A DNA stretch of 64,000 nt from Thermosipho africanus Ob7 (GTDB taxonomy: Bacteria > Thermotogota > Thermotogae > Thermotogales > Fervidobacteriaceae): assembly GCF_003351105.1 (NCBI RefSeq), contig NZ_NKRG01000003.1:157586-221585 (forward strand). Reading direction: 5' to 3'. This document shows positions 1 to 9,112 of the stretch, in pieces. A program made the translations under genes and the position numbers. A model generated the notes under the pieces. It had not been told where the DNA came from. It worked only from the letters and a program-made list of their open reading frames with translations, and searched no databases. Positions within the stretch are counted from its first letter, which is position 1; each line of letters starts with the position of its first letter.

Positions 1-2348
1 ATGTACAACTTATAGGTGCAATGGTTCTTCATGAGGGAAAAGTTGCAGAAATGAAAACAGGTGAAGGAAAAACTCTAGTTGCAACTATGCCAGTTGTATT
101 AAATGCACTACTTGGAAAAGGCGTTCACCTTGTAACTGTAAACGATTATCTTGCAAAAAGAGACGCCATGTGGATGGGACCTATATATCTTGCTTTGGGA
201 CTTAGAGTAGGTGTTATAAATACACAAAACAAGTCATATGAAGTTATTTGGAAAAATGAAGAACTTGCAAAAAAGGCGTTAAATGAAAATTTGAGTGTTT
301 GGCCTCAAGGTTTTAATGGAGAATTTCTTGAAGATGAAGCCAAAAATAAAGAAGCAGTAGAAGCTTATCAGGTTGAATTGAAGGAAATCAGCAGAAAAGA
401 AGCATATGAGTGTGATATAACATACGGAACAAATACAGAGTTTGGGTTTGACTACTTAAGAGACAATCTTGTAATAGACCTGGAAGATAGAGTTCAAAGA
501 GGACATTTTTATGCAATAGTGGACGAAGTAGATAGCATCCTTATAGACGAGGCAAGAACTCCTTTAATAATAAGTGGTCCATCAAAAACAAAAGCTTCAG
601 ATTATATTCGCTTCAATCAAATTGCTAAAAAACTCGTAAAAGACAAGCATTTTACTATAGACGAGCAGAAAAAATCTGTAATATTAACAGACGAAGGTAT
701 AGAATATATAGAAAAACTTTTAAATATAGAAAATCTCTATGATCCTGAACACGTGAATAAAATGTATTTCTTATTAAATGCTTTAAAAGCACATTACCTG
801 TTTAAAAAAGATGTAGATTATATTATTCATAACGGTGAGATTGTAATAGTAGACGAATTCACAGGTAGACTTCTTCCAGGAAGAAGATACAGTGGAGGAC
901 TTCACCAAGCTATTGAAGCAAAAGAAGGAGTTAAAATCAAAGAAGAGTCGGTTACTTATGCAACTATAACATACCAGAATTACTTTAGAATGTATGAAAA
1001 ACTTTCCGGTATGACAGGAACTGCTAAAACAGAGGAAGAAGAATTTAAACAAATATACGGTATGGAAGTAGTTGTTATCCCAACTCACAAACCAATGATC
1101 AGAATAGATAGAGACGATTTAATTTACAGAACAGAAGACGAAAAATTTGAGGCAGTAGTAAAAGAAATAAAAAAACGCTATGAAAAAGGGCAACCTGTTT
1201 TAGTAGGTACAACATCCATTGAAAAAAGCGAAAGATTGAGTAAAATGCTAAGCAAAGAAAAAATACCTCACAACGTTTTAAATGCAAAACATCATGAAAA
1301 GGAAGCTCAAATCGTTGCATTAGCTGGTCAAAAAGGTTCAGTTACAATTGCAACTAATATGGCTGGTAGGGGGACAGACATTAAATTAGGCCCCGGTGTA
1401 AAGGAATTAGGCGGGTTACTTATAATTGGAACTGAAAGACATGAAAGTAGAAGGATAGACAACCAACTTAGAGGTAGAGCTGGAAGACAAGGTGACCCAG
1501 GTGAATCTATATTCTTCTTGTCCTTAGAAGATGATATTATAAGAATATTTGGTGGAGAAAAACTTGAAAAAATAATGAATCTAGTAAAAATTGAAAAAGG
1601 TGAGCCAATATATCATCCTATGCTTACAAAATTAATAGAAAGGGTCCAAAAAAAGGTTGAAAGTATAAATTTTGGAATAAGAAAAAATTTACTTCAAATG
1701 GATACTGTTTTGGATACACAAAGACGAGCAATATATAGCTATAGAGAATATCTACTTTCAGGAAATATCGATGAACACTTCAACGATGCAATAGATGATT
1801 TTATTGAAAGAAGGCTCGAAGAATTTTGTGAAAAAGGCGTTTGTAATGTAGAAGAAATAAAAGAATCTTTAAAAATATTAAATATTAGCCTTGATAAACT
1901 GCCTGATACTAGAAATGAACTTAAAGAATATCTAAAAAATCTTTTAATGGAAAAATTTGAAAATAAAAAGAAAGAATTGGGAGAAGATTTCCCAAAAATT
2001 GGAAAGTTCATAGCATTGCGTGTAATAGATGAGAATTGGAGGCAGTACCTTGAAGAAGTTGAACACGTAAAAGAAGCAGTAAGCCTTAGAGCGTATGGAC
2101 AAAAAGATCCAATCTTGGAATTTAAAAAGGAAACATTTAGAATGTTTGATGAGATGATGGCTAAAATATTTGAGCAAACTATAATTTATACTTTAAACAT
2201 TAGAAAAATCACTGATGAAGCCGAAAAAGAGTCAGAAAACGAGCTGAAAAAAATAAATACCCAACACGATGAATTTACACTTGTAAACAGAAAAGAGAGA
2301 AGAGTTGCAGAAAAGAAAGGAAAAAAGAAATTAAAGGTCAAGAGGTGA
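1..2348 (+). CDS. secA: Preprotein translocase ATPase SecA (5' truncated by window edge)
   Basis: SecA is the cytosolic motor that drives unfolded preproteins through SecYEG using ATP. The reading frame is open from base 3, so the true start lies upstream; 781 residues are visible and roughly 80-100 N-terminal residues are missing. The sequence shows Walker A (TGEGKT), the DEAD-like [13 protein letters not shown], the helicase motifs [14 protein letters not shown] and [13 protein letters not shown], then the helical scaffold/wing region. NBD1 carries an acidic, Lys-rich insertion (VWPQGFNG...EVELKEIS region) of the kind seen in Thermotogae. The C-terminus ends in a basic Lys tail and has no CxCxSGxxxxxCC zinc motif, so a SecB/zinc-binding tail is absent. 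The next gene starts 4 bases after the stop, suggesting co-transcription. Identification is very secure. Confidence 0.98.
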   Translation, partial: VQLIGAMVLHEGKVAEMKTGEGKTLVATMPVVLNALLGKGVHLVTVNDYLAKRDAMWMGPIYLALGLRVGVINTQNKSYEVIWKNEELAKKALNENLSVWPQGFNGEFLEDEAKNKEAVEAYQVELKEISRKEAYECDITYGTNTEFGFDYLRDNLVIDLEDRVQRGHFYAIVDEVDSILIDEARTPLIISGPSKTKASDYIRFNQIAKKLVKDKHFTIDEQKKSVILTDEGIEYIEKLLNIENLYDPEHVNKMYFLLNALKAHYLFKKDVDYIIHNGEIVIVDEFTGRLLPGRRYSGGLHQAIEAKEGVKIKEESVTYATITYQNYFRMYEKLSGMTGTAKTEEEEFKQIYGMEVVVIPTHKPMIRIDRDDLIYRTEDEKFEAVVKEIKKRYEKGQPVLVGTTSIEKSERLSKMLSKEKIPHNVLNAKHHEKEAQIVALAGQKGSVTIATNMAGRGTDIKLGPGVKELGGLLIIGTERHESRRIDNQLRGRAGRQGDPGESIFFLSLEDDIIRIFGGEKLEKIMNLVKIEKGEPIYHPMLTKLIERVQKKVESINFGIRKNLLQMDTVLDTQRRAIYSYREYLLSGNIDEHFNDAIDDFIERRLEEFCEKGVCNVEEIKESLKILNISLDKLPDTRNELKEYLKNLLMEKFENKKKELGEDFPKIGKFIALRVIDENWRQYLEEVEHVKEAVSLRAYGQKDPILEFKKETFRMFDEMMAKIFEQTIIYTLNIRKITDEAEKESENELKKINTQHDEFTLVNRKERRVAEKKGKKKLKVKR

Positions 2349-2352
2349 AATA

Positions 2353-3072
2353 ATGAAAATCCAGGGAATTATTTTTACAACTAATGAAGTACCTAGAAAA
2401 CTTTATAAGCTAAAAAGTGGAAAAGTACGTGAGTTAAAAAAATCTGGACCTGTAATATTGAACCCTGGTGATTATATAGCAATTGCCGAATATTTACTGG
2501 AAATTCCTCTTTTTGGCGATGTCTCTGCTATCGAAGAATCGGAAATTGAAGAGGTAGAATTATCAGATGAATTTGAAAATATTTTAAAAAGATTAATAGA
2601 ATTAAGAAAGAATAAAAATGCTGAAGAAAATTTCTCTTTAGAAGACTTCGTAATTGACGAGGAGAATATTGATAACGTAATAGAAGAAGTAGAAACGCTT
2701 TTGTCACTTACTTCAGATAATCTACCCGATGATGAAGAAGCAGCTATAAATCTAATTGAATCAATAGATGATTCAAAAATGATTACAAAAGTAAATTATA
2801 TAAAAAGTTTTTTCAAAAAATTCCCAGACTCAAAACTTGGCGGAGAGCTTATATTGGATACTGCAAAGAAAGTTTATTCCACACTTGGAGATAGATATAT
2901 AGCAAAACTACTTTGCAAGAAAATAATTTTACATTATTCAGATGATTTAAATTTATGCCTCAATGCACTAAATTTATTAGCACTTGTTTACAAAGAAGAA
3001 GGAAATGTAATGTGGCTTACTTATTCGGAAATTGCCAAGCATGTTGAGGTGATGTTAAATGAAAACAAATGA
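2353..3072 (+). CDS. Hypothetical protein with cNMP-binding-like N-terminus and helical repeat C-terminus
   Basis: The protein has 239 residues and no assigned function. Residues about 1-65 (YKLKSGKVRELKKSG, NPGDYIAIAEYLL, PLFGDVSAIEE) read like a reduced cyclic-nucleotide-binding or cupin-like beta roll. A very acidic linker follows (about residues 65-145). The C-terminal 90 residues are helical with TPR-like spacing (FPDSKLGGELILDTAKKVY, LNALNLLALVYKEEGN). There is no signal peptide or membrane segment. It starts 4 bases after secA, and its last 14 bases overlap the next gene, another cNMP-binding-like protein, so the two are probably translated together. The pairing suggests one split or interacting sensor unit; that is inference. 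The ATG start is preceded by an AGAGGTGAAAT ribosome site. Confidence 0.8.
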   Translation: MKIQGIIFTTNEVPRKLYKLKSGKVRELKKSGPVILNPGDYIAIAEYLLEIPLFGDVSAIEESEIEEVELSDEFENILKRLIELRKNKNAEENFSLEDFVIDEENIDNVIEEVETLLSLTSDNLPDDEEAAINLIESIDDSKMITKVNYIKSFFKKFPDSKLGGELILDTAKKVYSTLGDRYIAKLLCKKIILHYSDDLNLCLNALNLLALVYKEEGNVMWLTYSEIAKHVEVMLNENK

Positions 3073-3376
3073 GATAAAAAAAGGAGAAAAAATATTTGAG
3101 GAAGGTCAAGAGGCAAATTCAGTTTATTTAATAAAGTCTGGTGAAGTAGTAGTAAAATTTGGTCAATTAGAAGAAAAACTCGAAAAAAATGACGTTATTG
3201 GAATTGAGTCACTAATTAATGAAAATTATACAGAGAGTGCAATTGCTCATACAGATGTAAAATTAACCGAATTAACTCCCGAAGAGTTTAAAGAATTATA
3301 TAGTGGCACAGATGTTGAAAAAAAAGCTATTAAATCATTTACTAAAAGGACTATGAAGCTGCTTGGCTGGCTTTAA
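3059..3376 (+). CDS. Small stand-alone cyclic-nucleotide-binding-like domain protein
   Basis: This 105-residue protein is almost entirely one CRP/cNMP-binding beta roll. The early stretch (KKGEKIFEEGQEANSVYLIKSGEV) and the following GIESLI are typical of the fold. The phosphate-binding cassette (RxSSA type) is not visible, so it may bind another ligand or act by protein contacts. There is no DNA-binding helix-turn-helix, so it is not a complete CRP-type regulator. It overlaps the upstream gene by 14 bases, which argues for translational coupling. A 64-base gap follows before the methylmalonyl-CoA genes. Confidence 0.8.
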   Translation: MKTNEIKKGEKIFEEGQEANSVYLIKSGEVVVKFGQLEEKLEKNDVIGIESLINENYTESAIAHTDVKLTELTPEEFKELYSGTDVEKKAIKSFTKRTMKLLGWL

Positions 3377-3440
3377 TCGTAATTTTCTATATTTGATTAA
3401 CCACCTTGGCAATGTTAAAATTTTAGCGGAGGTGATGATT

Positions 3441-3848
3441 TTGAAATCAAATAAAATAGATCATATTGGCATAGCAGTAAAAAATGCCAAAGAAAGATTA
3501 AAACTTTACAAAGATTTTCTTGGGCTTGAAGTTAGTGGAGAAGAAGAACTACCAGAAAGAGGATTAAAAGTATACTTTGTAAAAATTGGTGAAACAAGAT
3601 TTGAACTGCTCGAACCTCTTAATGAAAATTCTGAAATTTCATCATTTTTAGAGAAAAAAGCTGAAGGAATTCACCATGTAGCTATTAATGTAACAGGCAT
3701 TGATGAAGCTGTAGAACTTGCCAAAAATCTTGGTTTTAAACCACTTTCAGATGAGCCAAAAAAAGGTGCTGGAGGAACCAAAGTACTGTTCTTACATCCA
3801 AAAACAACTGGTGGCGTGTTGTTAGAATTAGTTGAAGGAAATCACTAA
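3441..3848 (+). CDS. mce: Methylmalonyl-CoA epimerase
   Basis: The enzyme interconverts (S)- and (R)-methylmalonyl-CoA, linking the carboxylase and the B12 mutase. With the TTG start at 3441 the protein has 135 residues, the usual family length. The vicinal-oxygen-chelate fold is clear: DHIGIAV near the N-terminus and HHVAINV in the middle supply metal-binding histidines, and LLELVEG near the C-terminus supplies the glutamate. I chose TTG 3441 because GGAGG at 3428-3432 lies 8 bases upstream; an ATG at 3435 is too close, and the open frame back to 3363 adds a non-conserved tail. It heads the methylmalonyl module, 14 bases before the carboxyltransferase gene. Confidence 0.93.
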   Translation: MKSNKIDHIGIAVKNAKERLKLYKDFLGLEVSGEEELPERGLKVYFVKIGETRFELLEPLNENSEISSFLEKKAEGIHHVAINVTGIDEAVELAKNLGFKPLSDEPKKGAGGTKVLFLHPKTTGGVLLELVEGNH

Positions 3849-3862
3849 AAGGAGGAAAAACG

Positions 3863-5404
3863 ATGGAAGAATTAATAAAAAAACTTAAAGAATTAGAAGA
3901 AAACATTGAACTTGGCGGAGGAGAAAAACAAATTGAAAAGCAACATAAAGCAGGAAAATTAACTGCAAGAGAAAGGATTGCTCTTCTATTTGACGAAGGA
4001 ACTTTTGAAGAAATTGATAAATTTGTAAAACATAGAAACACTAACTTTGGACTTGATAAAAAAGAATTACCAGCAGATGGAGTAATTGTTGGAATTGGAA
4101 AAATTAATGGAAGACCTGTTGCAGCATTTTCTCAGGATTTCACAGTAATGGGTGGCTCTTTAGGAGAAATGCATGCAAAAAAAATCGTTAAAATAATGGA
4201 TCTTGCAATGAAACTTGGCATACCAATTATAGGAATTAACGATTCAGGTGGCGCAAGAATACAAGAAGGCGTTGATGCCTTGTACGGTTATGGTGAAATA
4301 TTCTTTAGAAATACCCTTGCTTCAGGTGTAATACCTCAAATTACAATTATTGCCGGTCCCTGCGCTGGAGGTGCAGTCTATTCACCAGCAATTACTGATT
4401 TTGTAATAATGGTTGACAAAACTGCTCAAATGTTCATCACAGGCCCAAATGTAATTAAAGCAGTTACAGGCGAAGAAATAAGTAAAGAAGATCTTGGAGG
4501 AGCTTTCATTCACAATTCAAAAAGTGGAAATGCACACTTTGTAGCACAAAGCGATGAAGATGCAATCAATATTGCAAAAAAATTACTTTCATATATTCCT
4601 CAAAATAACATGGAAGAACCGTTATTAACATCTTCTACACAAGATTTAGATATTGATGACTCAATACTCAATATTGTTTCACCAGATTCTAAAAAAGGAT
4701 ACGATGTTAAAAATGTAATTAAAAAAATTGTGGATAATGGCGAATTCTTAGAAGTTCACGAACATTTTGCAAAGAATATAGTAGTAGGTTTTGCAAGGAT
4801 AAATGGTTATCCAGTAGGTATAATTGCAAATCAACCAAATGTATTTGCAGGTGTTCTTGACATTGATTCTTCAGACAAAGCTGCAAGATTTATAAGATTC
4901 TTAGATGCATTTAATATTCCTATTGTCACATTTGTAGACACTCCAGGATATCTTCCTGGCACAAAACAAGAACACGGTGGAATAATACGTCACGGAGCTA
5001 AATTACTTTATGCCTATAGTGAAGCAACTGTTCCAAAAATAACAATAATATTAAGGAAAGCCTTCGGTGGAGCATATATAGCAATGGGAAGTAAACACCT
5101 TGGTGCAGACTTTGTTGCAGCTTGGCCAACAGCCGAAATTGCAGTTATGGGACCTGAAGGTGCTGCAAATATTATTTTTAAACGCGACATCGAAATTTCT
5201 GAAAATCCTGAAGAAACCAGAAAACAAAAGATTGAAGAATATAAAAATGCATTTTCAAACCCATATGTGGCTGCTTCAAGAGGTTATATTGACGCAGTAA
5301 TTGATCCAAGACAAACTAGAAGATTTATTGCTCAATCTCTAGAATACGGAAAAACAAAAGTTGAACCAAGGCCAAAGAAAAAGCATGGAAATATACCATT
5401 ATGA
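3863..5404 (+). CDS. mmdA: Acyl-CoA carboxyltransferase (methylmalonyl-CoA decarboxylase alpha / propionyl-CoA carboxylase beta)
   Basis: This subunit moves the carboxyl group between methylmalonyl-CoA/propionyl-CoA and biotin. The 513-residue length and the crotonase-like duplicated carboxyltransferase fold match the family. Visible signatures are NDSGGARIQEGVDALYGYGE, GPCAGGAVYSPA, DTPGYLPG, GGAYIAMGSK and MGPEGAAN. It has a strong AAAGGAGG ribosome site. The following OadG-like membrane subunit and biotin carrier suggest a sodium-pumping methylmalonyl-CoA decarboxylase rather than a soluble propionyl-CoA carboxylase. No biotin carboxylase gene is adjacent, which also favours the decarboxylase, but the direction in vivo cannot be read from sequence. 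Confidence 0.95.
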   Translation: MEELIKKLKELEENIELGGGEKQIEKQHKAGKLTARERIALLFDEGTFEEIDKFVKHRNTNFGLDKKELPADGVIVGIGKINGRPVAAFSQDFTVMGGSLGEMHAKKIVKIMDLAMKLGIPIIGINDSGGARIQEGVDALYGYGEIFFRNTLASGVIPQITIIAGPCAGGAVYSPAITDFVIMVDKTAQMFITGPNVIKAVTGEEISKEDLGGAFIHNSKSGNAHFVAQSDEDAINIAKKLLSYIPQNNMEEPLLTSSTQDLDIDDSILNIVSPDSKKGYDVKNVIKKIVDNGEFLEVHEHFAKNIVVGFARINGYPVGIIANQPNVFAGVLDIDSSDKAARFIRFLDAFNIPIVTFVDTPGYLPGTKQEHGGIIRHGAKLLYAYSEATVPKITIILRKAFGGAYIAMGSKHLGADFVAAWPTAEIAVMGPEGAANIIFKRDIEISENPEETRKQKIEEYKNAFSNPYVAASRGYIDAVIDPRQTRRFIAQSLEYGKTKVEPRPKKKHGNIPL

Positions 5405-5414
5405 GGTGAAATAA

Positions 5415-5762
5415 ATGCAAATGTTTATAATTACCTTCATAGGTCTAGTAACGGTATTTTTAATATTTTTTATCCTATATTTCGTTTTCTTGCTTTTTGG
5501 ATTTTTTTCAAAAAAAGCTTCCATGAAACTACCTAAAAAAATTCACTCTCAAGAAGTAACAAACGAAAAAAATATTCTACTTGAGAGTGAAGAAAGTGAA
5601 GAAGAAATCGCAGCTGTCATGGCTGCTATATACGCGTTAATGGGGAGTAATATAAGAATAATATCTGTATCAAAGAAAAACAGAAAAAGAGAATGGACCT
5701 TCTGGAAAAAAACTGGATGGAGAGGTGTAAAAGGATGGTCAGAAAGTTCAAGGTTAGAGTAA
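5415..5762 (+). CDS. oadG: Sodium-pump decarboxylase gamma subunit, OadG-like
   Basis: This is a 115-residue protein with one N-terminal membrane segment (about residues 4-32) followed by a polar, charged cytosolic tail. The stretch EEEIAAVMAAIYALMG near the middle is typical of OadG/MmdD-type gamma/delta subunits, which assemble the carboxyltransferase with the membrane pump. The C-terminal Trp/Arg-rich end (KREWTFWKKTGWRG) also fits the family. It lies 10 bases after mmdA, and its last 28 bases overlap the biotin carrier gene in another frame. The partner beta subunit (OadB-type, many membrane helices) is not in this window and must be elsewhere if the pump is complete. Confidence 0.85.
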   Translation: MQMFIITFIGLVTVFLIFFILYFVFLLFGFFSKKASMKLPKKIHSQEVTNEKNILLESEESEEEIAAVMAAIYALMGSNIRIISVSKKNRKREWTFWKKTGWRGVKGWSESSRLE

Positions 5763-6142
5763 ACGGAAAAGAATACACAGTAGAAGTTGAAGAATTAGGT
5801 GGCGCTCAATCGATACAGAGTGTTCCAACCCCTGAGCCAGTTGTCGAAAATGAAACAAAGTCAATACAAACTCAATCAACTGTTGAAGAAAAAACTGCTC
5901 CAAAACAAGAAGTAGCAAGCCCATCTTCTGGAGCAAAAATTGTTGCTCCAATGTCAGGAATAGTATTAAAAGTTTTAGTTTCAGCCGGGCAAAAAATTAA
6001 TTCAGGTGATAAAGTAGCCATTTTAGAAGCTATGAAAATGGAAAATGAAATTATTTCTGAATTTTCAGGAACTGTTAAAAATGTATTGGTTAAAGAAGGA
6101 GACAACGTAGATACAGGTCAAGTATTAATTGAACTTGAATAG
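5735..6142 (+). CDS. Biotin carboxyl carrier protein of the decarboxylase
   Basis: The 135-residue protein carries biotin between the carboxyltransferase and the pump. The N-terminal segment ([19 protein letters not shown]) is the usual dimer/anchor strand region. A Pro/Gln/Thr-rich flexible linker follows (about residues 27-65), then a lipoyl/biotinyl domain ending with the biotinylation motif EAMKMENE; the lysine of AMKM is the attachment site. The ATG at 5735 is chosen over upstream starts because of the ribosome site GAGGTGTAAAAGG and because conserved sequence begins there. The gene overlaps oadG by 28 bases in another frame; this is an ordinary overlap, not a frameshift. Confidence 0.93.
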   Translation: MVRKFKVRVNGKEYTVEVEELGGAQSIQSVPTPEPVVENETKSIQTQSTVEEKTAPKQEVASPSSGAKIVAPMSGIVLKVLVSAGQKINSGDKVAILEAMKMENEIISEFSGTVKNVLVKEGDNVDTGQVLIELE

Positions 6143-6153
6143 GGGGAGAAAAA

Positions 6154-6552
6154 ATGGAAAAAAAGATAAGAGTATTAATTGCTAAACCAGGGCTTGATGG
6201 TCATGATAGAGGAGCTAAAGTTGTCTCAAAAGCTTTGAGAGATGCTGGTATGGAAGTAATATATACAGGTCTTAGACAAACTCCCGAACAAATAGTCAAA
6301 GCTGCAATCCAAGAAGATGTTGATGTTATAGGACTTTCAATACTTTCTGGGGCACATATGAGTATTTGCAAAAAAGTATTAGATCTTATGAAAGAAAATG
6401 ATATAGAAAATATTCCTGTATTTGTCGGTGGAATAATTCCAGAAGATGATGCAAGAGAACTAAAAAAAATGGGAATAAAAGAGGTTTTTGGACCTGGAAC
6501 ACCTCTTTCAACAATTGTTGAAAAAATAAAAGGACTTTTTGCGGAGGTATAG
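6154..6552 (+). CDS. Methylmalonyl-CoA mutase, cobalamin-binding small subunit
   Basis: The 132-residue protein is the stand-alone B12-binding domain of methylmalonyl-CoA mutase. It shows the base-off cobalamin motif GLDGHDRG (lower-ligand His), the following SILSGAHM segment and a GG near the nucleotide-loop pocket (FVGGIIP). In organisms that split the enzyme, this subunit pairs with a separate large catalytic subunit. No large subunit is present in the window. The ribosome site is a G-run (TAGGGGGAG). It sits between the biotin carrier and meaB, so its role in propionyl-CoA/succinyl-CoA interconversion is well supported. Thermosipho is known for cobalamin biosynthesis, which is consistent. 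Confidence 0.93.
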   Translation: MEKKIRVLIAKPGLDGHDRGAKVVSKALRDAGMEVIYTGLRQTPEQIVKAAIQEDVDVIGLSILSGAHMSICKKVLDLMKENDIENIPVFVGGIIPEDDARELKKMGIKEVFGPGTPLSTIVEKIKGLFAEV

Positions 6553-6554
6553 AA

Positions 6555-7430
6555 TTGAAAGAATTAATTGAAAAATTAAAACAAAAAGATCAAAAAGCAC
6601 TGGCAAAACTTATAACGTATGTTGAAAACAATGAAGATACATCTTTTATAGAAGAATTGCCATCTTCAGGGTCAAAAATTATTGGAATTACTGGAAGTCC
6701 TGGCGCAGGAAAAAGCTCACTTGTCGATGCTATTATTACAAAGCTAAGAGAGACTGGTAAAACTGTAGGTATTATTGCAATCGACCCTTCCAGCCCTTTC
6801 ACGGGCGGTGCATTCTTAGGTGATAGAATAAGAATGAAAAAGCATTTTCTGGACGATGGAGTTTTTATCAGAAGCATGGGTAGTGGTAATAGTCTTGGCG
6901 GGCTTAATGAGAGTATATTTGATGTAATAAAATTAATGGATGCATTTGGTTTTGATTATATACTTATAGAAACTGTTGGGGCAGGGCAAAGCGAAATTGA
7001 CATTGTATTTGCATCGGATGTGGTAATATTGGTTTTATCTCCAGGAAATGGTGATGAAATTCAACTATTAAAGGCTGGTATAATGGAAATCGGTGATATT
7101 TATGTTATAAATAAAGCAGATTTAGATGGTGCAAATTCTCTAAAAGTACAATTGGAATATACATTATCATTTTCCAATGTTAAAAAACCTATCATAGAAA
7201 CTATTGCAACTTCTGGAGTAGGAGTAGAAAAATTAGTTGAGAGTATAAACGATTGTTTTAATAATTTTTCAAAAAATGGAGAATTAAAAAAACGTCTAAA
7301 TAGAAGGATAAAAAAACATGCTGAAACAATTGTTTTAAAGAAAGTCAAACATATTATCAATAGCAAAGAAACCAAGAGTGTATCATCATTAGTAGAAGAA
7401 ACAATAAAAAGTTTGTGTAATATGGTATAA
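6555..7430 (+). CDS. meaB: MeaB/ArgK-type G3E GTPase, methylmalonyl-CoA mutase chaperone
   Basis: MeaB gates cofactor loading and protects the B12 mutase. The 291-residue protein has Walker A GSPGAGKSS, DPSSPFTGGAFLGDRIRM, ETVGAGQSE (the G3E switch region) and NKADLDG for guanine recognition. It begins at a TTG (6555), 7 bases after GGAGG and 2 bases after the mutase subunit stop, consistent with tight coupling. It is slightly shorter than many family members (about 310-330), with a short C-terminal dimerisation arm. The older annotation as an LAO/AO transport ATPase is misleading here. A promoter for the following gene overlaps its stop codon. Confidence 0.94.
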   Translation: MKELIEKLKQKDQKALAKLITYVENNEDTSFIEELPSSGSKIIGITGSPGAGKSSLVDAIITKLRETGKTVGIIAIDPSSPFTGGAFLGDRIRMKKHFLDDGVFIRSMGSGNSLGGLNESIFDVIKLMDAFGFDYILIETVGAGQSEIDIVFASDVVILVLSPGNGDEIQLLKAGIMEIGDIYVINKADLDGANSLKVQLEYTLSFSNVKKPIIETIATSGVGVEKLVESINDCFNNFSKNGELKKRLNRRIKKHAETIVLKKVKHIINSKETKSVSSLVEETIKSLCNMV

Positions 7431-7431
7431 T
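7423..7431 (+). promoter_or_regulatory. Extended -10 promoter at the end of meaB
   Basis: TGGTATAAT, an extended -10 element, covers the meaB stop codon and would start a transcript at about 7438, giving the TPR gene at 7463 a leader of about 25 bases made almost entirely of the G-rich ribosome site. No clear -35 is visible, as expected for an extended -10 promoter. Confidence 0.5.
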
Positions 7432-7442
7432 TGCTTAAAAAC

Positions 7443-7457
7443 GGGGGATAGGGGGAG
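7443..7457 (+). promoter_or_regulatory. Double G-run ribosome-binding region, possible sRNA target
   Basis: The leader of the TPR gene carries two G5 runs separated by ATA (7443-7455) and then AG. Its 13 bases 7443-7455 are the exact reverse complement of 58855-58867, the C-rich part of a candidate small RNA upstream of dnaB. The second G run acts as the Shine-Dalgarno for the ATG at 7463. Confidence 0.5.
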
Positions 7458-7462
7458 TTTCT

Positions 7463-8155
7463 ATGAAAAAAGTTGCTCTTATTTTTTTGATTCTTTTATC
7501 TAGTGTATTTTTCTCAAATAGTCTTGAAGAAAATTTTATAAAAGCAAGGAATTTTCATGACATTGACCTAATAAAAGATGTTATATCAACTGCAAAAAAA
7601 GAACAAAATAATGTTATTTACGCAGAAGCCTTGATGGAATACGCTCTATGGGGAGATTCTGAAGATAAAGAAAAGTTGTATACTGAAGCACTTGAAGTGA
7701 TTAAAAAAGAAATTGAAAAAGATCCAAATAACGGTAGAGCATATTATGTTGCAGGCGCTATAGTTGGAAGGTTGGCTCAGTATAAAGGAATCGTTCAAAG
7801 TCTTTTTATGTTAAATGATTTTGACAACTACATTGAAAAGGCTATTGAAATTCTTGATGATAACTTTTATAAAGGACTTGCATTAATTGCAATGGGAATG
7901 AGGTTTAGAGATGTTCCATGGCCTTTGAGAAGCTATAAAAAAGCAGAAAAATATTTGCTTGATGCCTTGGAAATTCTTCCAAATTACCCAAATATACATC
8001 TAGAACTTGGGAAGTTATACGAAAAAATGGGAAAGGTTGAAGAGGCAAAAAAAGAGTATGAAATAGTTATAAATTCAAATGCTCATCCACTGTTAAATGC
8101 TACACATGAAGAAGCAAAAGAAGAAGCAAGGCAACTTTTGCAAAATTTAAAGTGA
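7463..8155 (+). CDS. Secreted TPR-repeat protein
   Basis: The protein has 230 residues with a cleavable-looking signal peptide (KK, then about 13 hydrophobic residues, then FFSNS). The rest is helical repeats. At least two TPR-like units are readable: PNNGRAYYVAGAIVGRLAQYKG and the C-terminal HLELGKLYEKMGKVEEAKKEY. No catalytic motif is visible, so it is probably a periplasmic scaffold. It has its own promoter inside the end of meaB and an unusual double G-run ribosome site. The next gene, phoH, starts 9 bases downstream. Confidence 0.85.
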   Translation: MKKVALIFLILLSSVFFSNSLEENFIKARNFHDIDLIKDVISTAKKEQNNVIYAEALMEYALWGDSEDKEKLYTEALEVIKKEIEKDPNNGRAYYVAGAIVGRLAQYKGIVQSLFMLNDFDNYIEKAIEILDDNFYKGLALIAMGMRFRDVPWPLRSYKKAEKYLLDALEILPNYPNIHLELGKLYEKMGKVEEAKKEYEIVINSNAHPLLNATHEEAKEEARQLLQNLK

Positions 8156-8164
8156 GGTGCTTAC

Positions 8165-9112
8165 GTGTTAAAAAAGATATCTATTCCAAAAGACGTATTT
8201 GTCGTTGAAGTGTTTGGGCAATACGATAATAGACTGAGATACTTGAAAAAGAAATTCGGACTTGAAATTAGTTTAAGAGGAAATGATATTTTCATTCGAG
8301 GTGATGACGAAAAGAAAATTGAAATTGTAGAAAGTATAATAAAAGAGATGATTAATATTACACGTGATGGTCATTTGTTAGATAAGCATGAATTTGAATA
8401 CCTTGTTTCTGAAAAAGAAGAGGAAACTCAAGAAGAAGCTCTTTCAAATGTTGTTACAAAAACTATTGCTCGAGGCAGGGTAAAACCAAAAACAAAGGGG
8501 CAAAAGGCCTATATTGATGCGGTAGAAAAAAATGATATAGTATTTGTAATTGGACCTGCTGGGACTGGAAAGACGTACCTCGCCTCTGCACTTGCTGTAG
8601 ATTATTTAAGAAGTGGAAAAGTTAGTAGAATAATATTAACACGTCCTGCAGTTGAAGCAGGGGAAAAGCTTGGTTTTTTACCAGGTGATCTTTCTGAAAA
8701 AGTTGATCCTTATCTAAGGCCACTATTTGATTCATTAATGGATATGTTGCCACTCGAAAAGTTTATATCTTATAGAGAAAAAAATATAATAGAAATCGCA
8801 CCTCTTGCATATATGAGAGGCAGAACTTTAAATAATGCATTTATAATACTTGATGAAGCTCAGAATACAACTTATGAACAAATGAAAATGTTTCTAACAA
8901 GAATTGGCTTTAATTCAAAGGCGATTATAACGGGAGACATAACACAGATTGATATTAAAGAAAATTCAGGACTTGTAATGGCAGAAAAAATTCTTAAAGG
9001 AATTGAAGGTATTGGTTTTGTCTATCTTAGCGAAGCAGACGTTGTTAGACATCCTCTTGTAAAAAAAATAATAAAAGCTTATGAAGTTTATGAAAAAGGG
9101 GTAAAAGAGTGA
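8165..9112 (+). CDS. PhoH-like ATPase
   Basis: The 315-residue PhoH/YbeZ family protein is a P-loop ATPase related to helicase cores and linked to RNA metabolism. It has an N-terminal KH-like region (about residues 1-75), Walker A GPAGTGKTYLA, Walker B FIILDEAQN and the sensor region IITGDITQID. The GTG start at 8165 follows GAGGTG. It is followed without a gap by the 7TM-HD phosphodiesterase gene (4-base overlap) and ybeY; the phoH-HD-ybeY order is a widely conserved cluster connected to ribosome maturation and second-messenger control. Its biochemical activity is not settled in the family. Confidence 0.93.
   Translation: MLKKISIPKDVFVVEVFGQYDNRLRYLKKKFGLEISLRGNDIFIRGDDEKKIEIVESIIKEMINITRDGHLLDKHEFEYLVSEKEEETQEEALSNVVTKTIARGRVKPKTKGQKAYIDAVEKNDIVFVIGPAGTGKTYLASALAVDYLRSGKVSRIILTRPAVEAGEKLGFLPGDLSEKVDPYLRPLFDSLMDMLPLEKFISYREKNIIEIAPLAYMRGRTLNNAFIILDEAQNTTYEQMKMFLTRIGFNSKAIITGDITQIDIKENSGLVMAEKILKGIEGIGFVYLSEADVVRHPLVKKIIKAYEVYEKGVKE

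Noticed and set aside
5693..5762. Possible frameshift joining OadG-like and biotin carrier genes
   Set aside because: Both products have complete, normal ends; the 28-base overlap with a ribosome site for the second gene is ordinary.
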